64,000 nt of DNA from Chlorocebus sabaeus (Eukaryota; Chordata; Mammalia; Primates; Cercopithecidae): the NCBI RefSeq assembly GCF_047675955.1, contig NC_132927.1, forward strand, positions 61,361,702 through 61,425,701, read 5' to 3'. Below the pieces are notes generated by a model. The model saw nothing but the letters and a program-made list of their open reading frames with translations, had not been told where the DNA came from and did no database searches. Positions 10,971 through 22,400 of this stretch are shown piece by piece. How positions within the stretch are numbered: the stretch's first letter is position 1; every line of letters starts with the position of its first letter. A program made the translations under genes and the position numbers.

Positions 10971-11079
10971 TCTAAACTTGTTTGTCATTATTTGATCTTA
11001 AGACATACACTTTCCCATCTTTAATTACTGAAATTGGCAGAAATATGAAGTCTACTTCAAGGGATTCAATGGCAAATAA

Positions 11080-12600
11080 TTGAATATCGTTTTTAACAAG
11101 TTTTGATTGAAATTTAACATACATGTAGAATATTACACAACTCTTCCTATCATCAAATTACTAAACACTATGTAACCACCACCAGGGCCATGAAAGAAAA
11201 TATTACCTGCATGCTGGAAGCATTCCTAATGTTTCCTCCCAGTGACTACATTTATGGTAATCACTGTCCTTACTTCTAAATTCATAGATCATTTTAGCTA
11301 TTTTTATGTTTATACAAACAAAATAATACTGTATGTCATTTTTTGTATATTGTTTCCTTTGTTCTACATTGTATTTGTGAAATTCATTGATTTCTCTTGT
11401 GTAGCAGTTAGGGTGTTCGCTCTCACTGTTAAATATTGTAGGAATATACCAACTTTCCATTGCAGGAATGTACTGGAACGTATCTATCCATTTGACTGTT
11501 AGTGGTAATTTTGAGTAGCTTTCAGTTGGAGGCTATTACAAATAATGTTATCATGAACCTTCTTATGCATGACTTTGTTTAATCATATGTGTGCTGTTCT
11601 GTTGAGTATATAATTAGGAATGGAAATAGTAGAAAAGTGAGCTTATGTATTTTTAGCTTGAGAAGATTCTGCCAAACAATCTTCCAAAGTGTTTTTACTA
11701 ACTGACAGGCCAACAACAGTTTATGAAAGTTCTAGTTATCCACCTTCTGTGAATACTTGGTCTGGTCAATCTTTTCTCATGTAGGCTGTTCTGTGGGTTT
11801 TGTGGTGATAGCTCATTGTGAATTTAATTTGCATTCCTTTGATGATAATGATATTGAGTATTTTTTCATATGCCTGTTGGCATTTAAGTATCATCTTTTG
11901 TGAACTGGCATTAATATATTTAACTCATTTTTATGGTGAGGGGAGGTGGTTGGCTATCTGTTTATTAATAAGTAGAAGTTCTTTATATATATAGGTAGAA
12001 GTCCTTGTAGGATACATGTATAACAGCTTCCCCATGCCTGACTTTTATTGTCATAACAGTATCTTTTGATAAGCAGGAGTTCTTCATCATAATGTAGTCC
12101 ATTTTTATCACTATTTCTTTATGGTTGCTACTTCTCAATGTTCTATTTAAGAAATGTTTGCTACCCAGAGTCATGAGGATGTTCTTTTATGTTTTCTTCT
12201 TAAGTGCAAAGTAGCAGCCAAGAGTTTTCTTCCTTTAGTATAAATCATAGGTCAAGATTCACTTTTTCCCACATGAACTTCTAATTTTCTGATTGACTCA
12301 GTCCTGTTTATTTAAAAGAAAAAAAAGCCCTTCTCTGGAGCACTTCAGTAGAGCCTTTTTCATAAATCAGGTGATTATATGCATCTGAATCTGTTTCTTG
12401 ACCCTATTCTTTTTCCATTGATCTATATATCAGTCTTTGCTCCGATACCACATATTCTTAATTTCCATGGCACTATAGTAAGTCTCAATATCTGAAAAGT
12501 CTTTCAATGTTGTTATTCTTTAAGATTATATTGGTCATTTTGGTCCTTTTCATTTTCATTTCCACGTATACGTTAAAATCAGTTTATTAATTTCCGCACA
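11080..12600 (-). mobile_element. Old L1M LINE fragment (ORF2 3' part and 3' UTR), antisense
   Basis: The plus strand reads as antisense L1M: a 3'-UTR-like start (taaccaccaccagggccatg), the usual 'cattcctttgatgataatga' and 'catatgcctgttggcattta' block, the 'agaagttctttatatatata' block and a 'ccattgatctatatatcagt' block. These follow in the order of an L1 ORF2 C-terminal half read backwards. Many indels; no open frame of note. Confidence 0.7.
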
Positions 12601-13960
12601 CAAATGCCCACAATATATAGTTTATAAGACATCCTCCTTCATCACCTCATAATTATTACAATTATTACCAATGTTATTATTCTGCTGTTGTTGTCCTGTA
12701 TAGGGATATTCATATAAGCTCACACATTTACTTTTATCATTGCTTTTTATTCCCTCATGCCTTACTATTTTTCTATCTCAGATCATTTTTATTTGCCTGA
12801 TTAAAAAAATATTTTAGTATTTGCATTAGTTTAAGTACACTGATGACAAATTATTTTATTTTTTACACCTAAAAATATATTTATTTTGTTGCCGCTTTAA
12901 AATTATTTTATTGCATCATCTTAGAGATTAATAATACTGATAATCCCACTGACTTGTTTAATAAGATTAATTCTACTCTCTTCTCTTTACTGTTTCTACT
13001 GAAATGTTAGATGTCAGATTGGTACTGATTTGAGGCAATGGTTACTTGACATTGGAAGTCAGCAGTATTTCTCTAATGCCTTTGGGTGTGAATATTTTCA
13101 TATTTAATCTGGTTGGGTTTTAAAACAAAATTTATAAATTAATAAATTTGCAAGTTAATGTCTTTAGTTTTGGAAAATCCTTTTTTTCAAATATTGCTTC
13201 TGCCTCTCATTTTTTCTCTCCTACACATCTGGAACTGCAATTACAAATATATTACATATTTTTTACTAACCCCATATTATCTATTGTGTCCTTTTACATA
13301 GCTACTACCTTTTCTGCTCTGTATGCTTCAGGCTATAAATACTCAACTGCTTCATCTTCTGTTTGTCTAATAGTATCTGAAAGTTATCATTCAACTCATG
13401 TATTAAATTTTGAGTGTTAATCATCAATTCTTTTAGATTTAGACATCCAATATGATTCTGTTTCACTGGTTTTAATTCCCTAGGGAAAACATATCCATTG
13501 TGTATTTATTTTCTTGAAGATATTAATTAAGTGACTTTAAAGTCTGTATTTGATAACTCCAAAACTGGGTCATCTGTCTTTTTTTTCCCCTCTTGGCCTT
13601 ATCTTTTATATCCCTAGTAATTTTTTATTGAATGCCAAATATTACATATAATATTACTTGTAGAATCTCAGAATGTTGTTACCTTCTTCTGTGAGGATTC
13701 ATCTTTTTTCTTGTAGATCAGTTGGAATAAGGGCAGATAACCTTCATTAGCTCAAGGTCAGAACTGACTCCAAGCTGTTTTGCAGTTTTTTTAAGACTAG
13801 ATCTGCCTCTGATTCTCCACTACTCCTAAGTATAAGGGTTCCAACTGAGAGCCTGCATTGTTAATAGGCTGAGTCCTGAACTACTTTCCATGTAGCAGTA
13901 GCAAGCACCTCTCCTGACTGGAGATATTCAGAATTTATTACAAACATTCCAGACTTCTAA
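12601..13960 (-). mobile_element. HAL1/L1M-like LINE fragment, antisense
   Basis: The stretch around 13540-13680 (ataactccaaaactgggtca, then ccctagtaattttttattga, atgccaaatattacatat) resembles the antisense 5' part of HAL1/L1M elements. The remainder is AT-rich and poorly matched. It may be one old element continuing from the L1M copy to its left, or a separate HAL1. Confidence 0.4.
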
Positions 13961-15015
13961 TATTTAAATAACAATAGCAGTATAAACGTTCTGAAACAAG
14001 GGGTCAGTAGTTAAGTTTAATTCCATATTGTACTATCAACATAATGATAGAAATGTGAGTTATCTTATAAGGTAAATTAACAGCAACAAAAAAGACTCTG
14101 GTATATTGATATCAATGTACAGAATTTACTTATATATGTGCAAAATAAAAAAGATTAAATTTTTCTTGATTAGTTCTAAATATGTAACAATGGAAATTCA
14201 TGCAATCGAGTGATTTTTCTGTAAAATTATTGTGTCAAAATCTGAGCTTGTAGAAACTTAAAAATTGACTTTGATCATGGCATTTTGTAATTTCAACCTC
14301 TCTTTTTTCCTTAAATGAAAGGCACAAGGGGTTTCTTGTTCGTTTCATTTTTTTGTTTGTTTGCTTGCTCCTTTTTTGTCAAAATCAGCAAGTAAAACAA
14401 AAATCCAAATTTCAGCATACTTCTTAAACTTCCATATGTCTGTGGCAACTAGAATAAAAAGATTCAGGGAAAAGCACTACGCTGTCAAAGCGAATTCACC
14501 CAATAGTCAGAATGTATTTTATAAATATGTAATTGGTGTTTCTTCAAGATTATCCCTGGGTAAATATAATAAGGTGACTAATTATTTGGAAGATTTACAA
14601 AATGAGATGCAGAGATGTCAGAGACCATTCATGGAGAATGAGATTGTATGGCCAAAGGCCCTTTAATTTGCACTAGTATATGTGAAATTTTAGACTTAGT
14701 TTGTTATCTTCTCTAAAATTAATAACTGCTTTTCACATAATAAAAAGCCTTTTATATTGTACATAATGATCATTGGTTCTCATCACTACAACAAGGAGAA
14801 GATGAAAAATAATGGATTTCATTTACTTGAATAAGGAATGAAATGAGCTAACATATACGACCTCTCAAAAATAATAGGAGATATGTTCTCAAAAGAACAA
14901 CCTAATGATGGTTTCAGAGATCTTTAAAATGACAGACTGATTTATATCCTTAATGAAAGAACCTAATTTAGTGGATGAAAGCATTTTGGGTAGGTTGGGA
15001 AGCCTGGGAAGGGGA
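13961..15015. other. No recognised feature
   Basis: AT-rich apparently unique sequence. A small open frame at 14361-14666 (101 codons) has no recognisable domain and no support from context. Confidence 0.45.
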
Positions 15016-15205
15016 AGGGTATGCATTTGAATTTGAAATTCTGTTCCACTATTTAAAAGCTGAGTAACCTTAGGCAAATCACTTAAGGACTCTAAGTCTC
15101 AGTTTCTTCTGCTATAAATTAGAGGTAAAAATGACTTCCTTGTATGTTTGTTCTATGATTTAATGAATTAATTTGCAGGGCTTGATATATGATCTTGGCT
15201 AATAA
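15016..15205 (+). repeat. MIR SINE fragment
   Basis: The sense MIR order is clear: gctgagtaaccttaggcaaa, tcacttaaggactctaagtc, tcagtttcttctgctataaa, and a 'gatttaatgaattaatttgc' tail region. One of the better preserved MIRs here. Confidence 0.8.
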
Positions 15206-15211
15206 AAAAAA

Positions 15212-15372
15212 GCTTACATTTAATCTTCATAAACACATTATTGAAAAGGAATTATTAGTTCTTTAGGAAGAAGTAAGGCACGTGCCCAAGGCCACACAGC
15301 TACTAAATAATGGGGCCAGGATTTAAGGCAATCTTTCAGGCAATCTTGCCCTACAGTTTATGTTTCATACTG
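15212..15372 (-). repeat. MIR SINE fragment, antisense
   Basis: The order ttaggaagaagtaaggca, cgtgcccaaggccacacagc, tactaaataatggggccagg follows antisense MIR. It lies a few bases from the sense MIR, giving an inverted pair. Confidence 0.75.
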
Positions 15373-15794
15373 CCTCTCTGAATAAATACTTGTTCTCTTA
15401 TTACAAGTATGCTAAAAATAAAGGCCCATGGATGGATTGATGGCAACATACCAGTTGGTTGTTGTTACAAGGGGATCTTCTTACATTTTTGAGAGGAGAT
15501 AGTCCTATGCTGTTGTTTTTCTCTTGTAAGGAAGACATAACATATTCATTCACTATCTAAGCCTATTCAACCCTGTGTCAGCAGCTATAATTATTTGTTA
15601 CTTCTTTCTGTTATTGTATTTGCTTTCATATTCCACCCCTTATTTTAGAGAATTAAAACTAAAAATAGGATTTCAATTCCAGAAACACAGTAACACACCC
15701 CATGTTGTTGCCAAGGCTTACCTTCTTTTGTTTGTGTTTTATTTTCTTGATCTGTGATCTTTTACTTTATGACATATCATTGGAGAACTTAGTT
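15373..15794. other. No recognised feature
   Basis: Unique-looking AT-rich sequence up to the MER1 insertion. Confidence 0.45.
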
Positions 15795-15802
15795 GTCTAA
15801 AA
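15795..15802. repeat. MER1 8-bp target-site duplication, left
   Basis: gtctaaaa, repeated exactly at 16702-16709. It fits the hAT preference nTCTAnAn. Confidence 0.9.
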
Positions 15803-16701
15803 CAGTGGTACCCAACCTTCTTGGCAGCAGGGACCAGTTTCATGGAAGACAATTTTTCCACAGACCAGAGGGGCAACGGGAGTGTTTCAGGATGATTCAA
15901 GCACATTACATTTATTTTGCACTTAATTTCTATTATTATGACATTGTACTATATGGTGAAATAATTATACAGCTCACCACAATGTGGAATCGGTGGGAGC
16001 CCTGAGCTTGTTTACCTGCAATGATGTGGTCCCTGATATTGTTTGGCTGTGTCCCCACCCAAATCTTTTCCTGAATTGTAGTTCCCATAATCCAAACGTG
16101 TCATGGGAGGGACCTGGTAGGAAGTAACTGAATCATGGGGGCAGCTACCTCCATGCTGTTCTTGTGATAGTGAATAAGTTCTCACAAAATCTGATGGCGT
16201 TATAAGGGGCTTCTCCCCACCTTTGCTCTGCACTTCTTTTTGCTGCTGCCTTGTGAAGAAGGGCATATTTGTTTCCCCTTCCACCATGACTGTAGGTTTC
16301 CTGAGGCCTCCCCATCTATGCTGAACTGCGAGTCAATTAAATACATCTCTTTCCTTTGTAAATTACTCAGTCTTGGGTATGTCTTTATTAGCAGCATGAG
16401 AACAGGCTAATACAGTCTTATCTAAGGGTGATGAGAGACAGTGACAGGAGCATTGAGTCCCATAAGGAGCACACAACCTAGATCCCTCACATGCATGGTT
16501 AACAATAGGGTTTGAATTCCTATGAGATCTAACGCCATCGCTGATCTGACAGGAGGTGGAGTTCAGGTGGTAAAGTGAGAGCTGGGGAGCTGCCATAAAT
16601 ACAGATAAAGCGTCTTTCACTTGCCCACCACTCGTCTTATGCTATGAGACCCGGTTGCTAACAGTTCCAAATAGGTCTGTGGCCAGAGTTAGAGACACCT
16701 G
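15803..16701 (-). mobile_element. MER1-type hAT-Charlie DNA transposon, interrupted by an MST LTR
   Basis: A complete non-autonomous hAT element. Its left end is cagtggtacccaaccttctt and its right end is ttagagacacctg, forming degenerate terminal inverted repeats. The body is recognisable by ccagtttcatggaagacaat, aaataattatacagctcacc, cctagatccctcacatgcat and gctgatctgacaggaggtgg, in antisense order. Exact 8-bp duplications flank it. An LTR (16034-16414) sits inside, so the LTR is younger than the MER1 insertion. It encodes no transposase. Confidence 0.93.
16034..16414 (+). mobile_element. MST/THE1-type solo LTR (ERVL-MaLR)
   Basis: A 381-bp LTR from tgatattgtttggctgtg to gcatgagaacaggctaataca, with the TG...CA ends of retroviral LTRs. 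Internal landmarks are acctggtaggaagtaactga, catgctgttcttgtgatagt and cctgaggcctccccatctat. Flanks gtccc (16029-16033) and gtctt (16415-16419) agree at 3 of 5 bases, a decayed 5-bp duplication. It lies within MER1. Subfamily MSTA/B is favoured on sequence and length. Confidence 0.9.
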
Positions 16702-16709
16702 GTCTAAAA
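16702..16709. repeat. MER1 8-bp target-site duplication, right
   Basis: gtctaaaa, identical to 15795-15802. Confidence 0.9.
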
Positions 16710-16798
16710 GCATCTCATGCCAGGGCATTCATGAATACTTCAGTATTCATCATGTACTGGGTGTAACAATGCTCCAACATCCTGTGAATGTTATGCAA

Positions 16799-17070
16799 TT
16801 TTTTTTTTTTTTAAGACAGAGTCTCGCTCTGTTGCCCAGTGCAGTGGCACGATCTCAGCTCACTGCATTCTCTGCCTCCTGGGTTCAAACAATTCTCCTG
16901 CTTCAACTTCCCTAGTAGCTGGGACTACAGGTGCCTGCCACCATGCCCAGCTAATTTTTTGTATTTTTAGTAGAGATGGGGTTTCACCGTATTAGCCAGG
17001 ATGGTCTCGATCTCCTGACCTCATGATCCGCCCGCCTTGGCCTCCCAAAGTGCTGGGATTACAGGCACAA
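16799..17070 (-). mobile_element. Alu SINE (AluS/Y type), antisense
   Basis: Antisense Alu: a T tail, then gagtctcgctctgttgccca, both monomers and the A-rich linker (antisense ttttttgtatttttagtag), ending at tgctgggattacaggcaca. It stops short of the full 5' end by about 20-30 bases. The motif ctcgatctcctgacctcatg suggests Sc/Y rather than Sx. Insertion duplication not resolved. Confidence 0.93.
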
Positions 17071-17079
17071 ACATTTTTT

Positions 17080-17744
17080 AAAACAAACTTGTATTGAAAT
17101 TCATAAAGTGAACACTCTTGTAAATAGCACCCAGATCAAAGAAGGGAACATTACCAGCACCTGAAGACACAAGATCCCTATGTCCTGACCCAGTCACCTC
17201 CCCGCAAGGGTAAGCACACTCTGCTGTCTTACAATGCTACAGGGTAGTTGTAGTAGTTTGGATTTTATATAAATAAAATCATAGTATGCACTTTTAAAAG
17301 AAGTTTTCTTTGCATAGTTTGTTAGGTTTATCTATGTTGTGTGTAGCTGTAGTCTATTCATTCTTATTGGTGCATAGAGTTTCACTGTAACTATAATACA
17401 GTGCATATATATTCATTATACAATTTAAAGATTTTAGGATTTTTCCAATTTGAAGCTTTAAGAACAGTAATGCTATAAACATTGCTATACATTTATTATA
17501 TGAATATATGTACATATTTCTATTTATTATATACCTAGAAATAGAATTGCTGAGACATAGGAGGGCTCATTATTTTTCAATATATTTCATTTTTCAGTTT
17601 TAGATTTTTAGAAAAATTGAGAAACTACTACAGAGAGTTTCCATATACTCTGCATCCAATTTCCCACATGATTAACATTTTGTTATACTACATTTGTTAC
17701 AATTAATAACTGGTATTAATGTATTAACAAACTTTCATGTGGAT
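17080..17744 (-). mobile_element. L1M LINE 3'-end fragment, antisense
   Basis: Antisense L1M 3' region: aattcataaagtgaacactc, ttgtaaatagcacccagatc, aagaagggaacattaccagc, and further on aaaaattgagaaactactac and gtttccatatactctgc. Heavily diverged and possibly two fragments. Confidence 0.6.
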
Positions 17745-18104
17745 GGTTCCTGACTTGCTATGGTTTGTCTTAAATGTTTTTCACTTTATGATGGTGCAAA
17801 AGTGATTCACATTCAGTATAAGTCATACTTTGAGTGCCTATATAACCATTCTATTTTTTACTTTCAGTGCAGTATTTAATAAATCACATGAGATATTCAA
17901 AAAATCCATTATGAAATAGGCTTTGTGTGAGATGATTTTGCCTAACAGTAAGCTAATGTAAGTGTTTTGAGCATGTTTAAGGTAGGCTAAGCTAAGCTAA
18001 AGTGTTTGGTAGGTTAGATGTATTAAATGCATTTTAGACTTACAACATTTTCAACAAAGATGGGTTTATCAGAAAATAACCCATTGAAAGTCAAGGAGCA
18101 TCTT
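17745..18104 (-). mobile_element. MER2-like Tigger DNA transposon (non-autonomous)
   Basis: The order ggttcctgacttgctatggt, cactttatgatggtgcaaaa, agtgcagtatttaataaatc, gtaggctaagctaagctaaa and gatgggtttatcagaaaata is typical of the MER2/Tigger non-autonomous group in antisense. It has lost most CpGs. The ends are imprecise, and the TA duplication cannot be confirmed. Confidence 0.75.
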
Positions 18105-18106
18105 TT

Positions 18107-18140
18107 GTTTTTTGTTTGTTTGTTTGTTTTTGTTTTTGTA
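18107..18140 (+). repeat. (GTTT)n simple repeat
   Basis: T-rich tract with repeated gttt units after the MER2-like element. Confidence 0.85.
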
Positions 18141-18283
18141 ATTTTCTTTACTCTAACCTAAGGTATTTTTTCTGTTCCAAGTTCTCAGCCAAAATATCAG
18201 ATTATATTTTGTAGTCATGTCTACTTATGTTCTTCCTGGCTATGGCAATTTCACAGAATTTTGTTGTTGTTGTTTTTGAGTAC

Positions 18284-18662
18284 TATATTAGTATGTTCTC
18301 ACATTGTTATAAAGAACTACCTGAGACTGAGTAGTTTATAAAGAAAAGAGGTTTGACTCACAGTTCTGTAGGCTGTACAGGAGGTATGGCTGGGGAGGCC
18401 TCAGGAAACTTACTATCGTGGTAGAAGGGTGAAGGGGAAGCAAGCACCTTCTCCTGGCAGCAGGAGAGAGAGAGAGAAGGGGGACATGCCACACACTTTT
18501 CAAACAAACAGTTCTCATGCGAACTCACTCACTATCAAGAGAACAGCAAGGGTGGATGTCGGCCCCATGATTAAATCACCTCCTACCAGGCCCCTCCTCC
18601 AACACATGGGAATTACAATTTGACATGAGATTTGGGTGAGGACACAGAGCCAAACCACATTA
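18284..18662 (-). mobile_element. MST-type LTR (ERVL-MaLR), antisense
   Basis: An antisense LTR of about 379 bp. It opens with ctatattagtatgttctcac and closes with gacacagagccaaaccacat. Between them lie aggcctcaggaaacttacta, a gagagagagaga tract, and caggcccctcctccaacaca. No gag/pol-like internal sequence adjoins it, so it is a solo LTR. Confidence 0.88.
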
Positions 18663-19294
18663 AGGATTTTGAGTGTTTTGAAGAGTAGTGGCAAGTATTT
18701 TGTACAATACTCCACACTGGAATTTTTCTCATATTTTTCTCATGATAAGACTGAGATTATGGGTTATTTGGAGAAAGACCTCAGAGATAAAATACCATTG
18801 CCATCATATCATATTCAGAATACATACTAGCAACATGATATGACTGCTGTTGGACTTTATCACCTAAATTATGTAGGGTTTGTCCTTTTTCTCCACTGTA
18901 AATTTTCTTTTCTTCTCCTACCCCACTCTAATTTTTGTATACTTCGGAAGGAAGTCACTGTGTTTAGCCCACACTTACAGAGAACAGAATTACTCTGCCA
19001 CTCTTTGAAGACAGAGTATTTACATAAATTATTTGGAATTCTTCTATATAGGAGATTTGTTTCCTTTCCTCCATGTATAAATTTACTCATTCATTTATAT
19101 CAGTATGGACTGAAAAATATTTATTTTATACTTCGAATTATAATGAGCATGTTATTTATTAATGTCCATACTGTAAGAATTTAATATCCACCAACTCAAT
19201 GTGGAATTCCCAAACAATACTGTGATGCCCTTCTGGGAGACAGTGCTCTGTGAGTCTCCCCATGACACTCTACATATATGTCAGGCAGAGGCAC
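18663..19294. other. No recognised feature
   Basis: AT-rich apparently unique sequence. The open frame 18840-19184 (114 codons) is hydrophobic but has no recognisable domain. Confidence 0.45.
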
Positions 19295-19885
19295 TGTATT
19301 AGTCAGGATTCTTCAAAGACACAGAACTAATAGAATGGATGGATAGATAGATAGATAGATAGACAGATAGATAGATAGAGGATAAAGGGGATTTATTAGA
19401 GGAATTGGCTCATGTGATTATGGAGGTTAAGGAATCCCATCATAAGCTGTCTGTAAGCTGGGGAACCCAGAGAATCCAGTGACATGGTTCATTCCAACTC
19501 CAAATGTCTCACAACCAAGGAAGCCAATGGTGTAACTCTCAGTCTGAGGCCAAAGGCCCAAGACCTCTTGGCAATTGCTGGTGCAGGTTTCAGAGTCCAA
19601 AGACTAGAGAATCTGGAGTCCTAGTGTCCATGGGCAGGAGAAGAAGGGTGACCCAGCTTCAGAATAAAGAGCAAATTTGCCTTTCCTCTGCTTTTTATTC
19701 TCTCCAGGACCCCTGCTGATTGGATAGTGCCCCCCACATTGAGGGCTGATCTTTCATACTAAGTCCACCCACTCACAGGCCAATCTCCTCCAGAAATGCC
19801 CTCACAGACACACCCAGGAATAATACTTTACCAGTTATCAGGTATCTTTTAATCCAGTCAAGTTGGCACTTAAAATTAACCATCA
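19295..19885 (-). mobile_element. MLT2-type LTR (ERVL), antisense
   Basis: The antisense MLT2 order is clear: tgtattagtcaggattctt, a (GATA)n block, ggggatttattagaggaatt, ctgctgattggatagtgccc, ctcacagacacacccaggaa, ccagtcaagttggcac and attaaccatca at the far end. At 591 bp the size fits MLT2. Flanks ggcac and aagac match only partly. Confidence 0.88.
19339..19381 (+). repeat. (GATA)n microsatellite inside the MLT2 LTR
   Basis: ggatggatagatagatag-type repeat with one gaca variant. GATA tracts commonly grow at this position in MLT2 LTRs. Confidence 0.9.
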
Positions 19886-20646
19886 AAGACACTAACTCCG
19901 TTTTTGCTTTGGACTAAATTTTCAGGGATGTTTGGATACCAAACAGCCTTACATAATAGAAGTACTGTGTACCTCCAGGGCAGAAGGCCATTGTGTTTAC
20001 TGCTCTGTATAAAACACTTGGGTCCCCTAAGGTCAGAATTACTCATAAATGATGCTAACCCATTGTGTGGGTGTTGTCTCTCCAGACTCCTCTATATTGT
20101 CCTTATGGGATTTGGGAGCAAAGTGAATTGGTACTCATGATTGTTTTGCTGTTAGTAATACACTTCTTTGTCTTTCACTCTGCAGTCTAATGACTTCTGC
20201 AAGCTTTCAAAAAGCTGTGCTATACTAACTTCTTAGCTTGCAAGCAAAGTAACATCTCAAGTCCTTCACAGTTCTGACAACCCCTCACAAAAAACTCACC
20301 AAAAAAAATTAATGCTCACAACAAAATATGTTTACTACTCTCCCATGTCAAAGTTTTAATATAATTTATGTTCAGCTGCCAGTCGCCCTGCCCACCTCCC
20401 TGCATTGATGGCTCCTGCTCTCAAAGCCACTTGTAAGAGTCTCACCTTTGCCCTGGCATATGATGCCACATAGTGAGCCAGTGTCTGTGCCAAGGGCACT
20501 GAGTCTCACTGCTCACAAAACTCAGACTCCTGGAGTGAGACCAGTGCTGGCTATGAGAAGCAGCAAAGAAAACGTCTCCCTCTCCAATTTGATGTTCCAC
20601 GCAATCTGATACATGAACCCAAACTACTTCTTTAACCTAGAATCCA
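19886..20646. other. Unclassified sequence with an LTR-like layout near 19900-20200
   Basis: A TATA-like ctgtataaaac (20005-20015) is followed by a T-rich ttgtctttcactctgcag block near 20168. That spacing would fit an old plus-strand LTR, but I cannot name a family. The rest (20200-20640) is unique-looking and moderately GC-rich. Confidence 0.25.
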
Positions 20647-20937
20647 TTTTTTTTGAGACAGAGTCTTGCTCTGTCACCAGGCTGGAGTGCAGTGGTGCAA
20701 TCTTGGCTCACTGCAACCTCCGCCTCCCAGGTTCAAGCAATTCTCCTGCCTCAGTCTCCTGAATAGCTGGGATTATAGGCACCCATCACCATGCCCGGCT
20801 AATTTTTTGTGTTTTTAGTAGAGACGGAGTTTCACCATGTTGGTCAGGTTGGTCTCGAACTCCTGACCTCAGATGATCCACCTGCCTCGGCCTCCCAAAG
20901 TGCTGGGATTAGAAGCATGAGGCAACGTGCCCAGCCC
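20647..20937 (-). mobile_element. AluS SINE, antisense
   Basis: A full antisense Alu from the T tail (gagacagagtcttgctctgt) to a 5' end reading cgtgcccagccc. Both monomers are present. It has AluS-type motifs such as ggtctcgaactcctgacctc. CpG decay is moderate. Confidence 0.95.
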
Positions 20938-21109
20938 AAAAACACTTTCACACGCATGTGTTTCTTCTTTCTGCATTGAGGTTTCAAAAATATTTGGGAA
21001 TTTCCTAACTAAAGTTACCCATAAGGGTTGCAGATATATCTTATTCAGTCTAAAGGTTTTCTCTAAACAAAGCAAGGGTGTGAAATTTGGTTTCTGCAGA
21101 TGTAGCTTT

Positions 21110-21450
21110 TGTGCAACACTTAGGGTTATTTTGGTCATGAATAATAGAAACCACATCCCAAGTTGGCTTATGTTAAAAAAGAATTAATTTCCCTTCTTAA
21201 CAGATTGAATTAAAAAGGAACAAAAAAAAAAAGGCCATGCAAAGCTTGATCCGGTTTACATATGTACTTAGCCTGTTGTTCTCAATGGCAATGTTTTTTC
21301 AGCCTGCAAGGGTGCAGTTTCATTGCAAAGCAGACCATGTGTGGCTTCAAGATGGCAGCAAATAGCTACCAGGAACAGATGCTCTCTCATTTCTCATTTT
21401 CTGAATGAGAGAGAACATGACTCCCAGTACAATCAAACAACAAAAACCTT
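21110..21450. repeat. Possible ancient unclassified interspersed repeat
   Basis: The run agttggcttatgttaaaaaa, gaattaatttcccttctt and, further on, gcttcaagatggcagcaaat with tagctaccaggaacag resembles a pattern seen in old mammalian repeats. I cannot name the family. Treat as tentative. Confidence 0.25.
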
Positions 21451-21599
21451 AGTCTTCACTTCGTTGTCTGTACATCTTGAACCCATCACTTTGACAAGGG
21501 TATTAATCTGTAAAGATCATTTTAGATTGGCAAAGGAATGTGTATAATTCCATGTAAACCATTGGCAGATACATAATGACAAAATGCAACATGTAGCTA

Positions 21600-21765
21600 A
21601 TGAATACTGGAGAAGCACAAATATGTATTAGTGTGATAGAAATCACTGGGAACTCAGGAGGCTCAGTTCTGCTACAAACTAGCTGTTGACTTGCACATTC
21701 ATCATTCAAACTCAGCTAAATGACCCCATTTGTGAGATGGAGATAATAATTCCTGAATCTATCTT
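21600..21765 (+). repeat. MIR SINE fragment
   Basis: Sense MIR-like order: ggctcagttctgctacaaac, tagctgttgac, aactcagctaaatgacccca, and tttgtgagatggagataata. Diverged. Confidence 0.5.
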
Positions 21766-21769
21766 TGTA

Positions 21770-21825
21770 TACACACACAGACACACACACACACACACAC
21801 AGATGCACAGACACACACACACACC
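21770..21825 (+). repeat. (CA)n microsatellite, interrupted
   Basis: Two CA blocks separated by agatgcacag-type interruptions. Confidence 0.95.
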
Positions 21826-22400
21826 AGTTTCTCACCAGGGTTCTCAGTGCTGTTTCATATATCAAATAACCTAGTGAAGGAAAAATATATTGAAAATGAT
21901 GAGGCATTATACACATTTTACCTCCCATCTAGCATTAAAATTTATTCCCTATTTGCCAGATCTATATTTAAATGAGGCCAATTGCTCATAAATTATCTAG
22001 TAATCATCAGTCAGCTTCAAATGTTGCAATATCAAAGGTTTTTTTTTTTTTTTTTTCCTCCTTTCACTGTCCTTCTGAAATCTCCTGCAATATCAGATAT
22101 TTTCTACTCAGGCAGTAAAATGTGTTTCTCTAATGCCAAGGAAACAATTATTTAAAGCTCACCACACACACTAAGAGACAACATGCTTATGTATGAGATG
22201 GGTAGAAGGTAGTATCAATCAATATTATAATGCCAGGCACACAGGAGAAAATAAATATTAGGTGATTTGATTACTCTTTTCTTCCAAGTATCAAATGCTC
22301 TTTAAAGTTTCTTACTGAAATCACTCTTTATCTTTCCCATTAGATAAGGTATGGGTGTTAGCCAAGAAAGTAATGGTTTTGTATGTGTAGCCCAATAAAT
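21826..22400. other. No recognised feature; includes a T tract at 22039-22060
   Basis: AT-rich. A homopolymer T run lies at 22039-22060. Near 22230, atgccaggcacacaggag with aataaatattaggtg could be the tail of a MIR, but it is too short to call. Confidence 0.45.

Noticed and set aside
15016..15372. tRNA gene signals
   Set aside because: The tRNA-like look comes from tRNA-derived MIR SINEs; no cloverleaf with anticodon is present.
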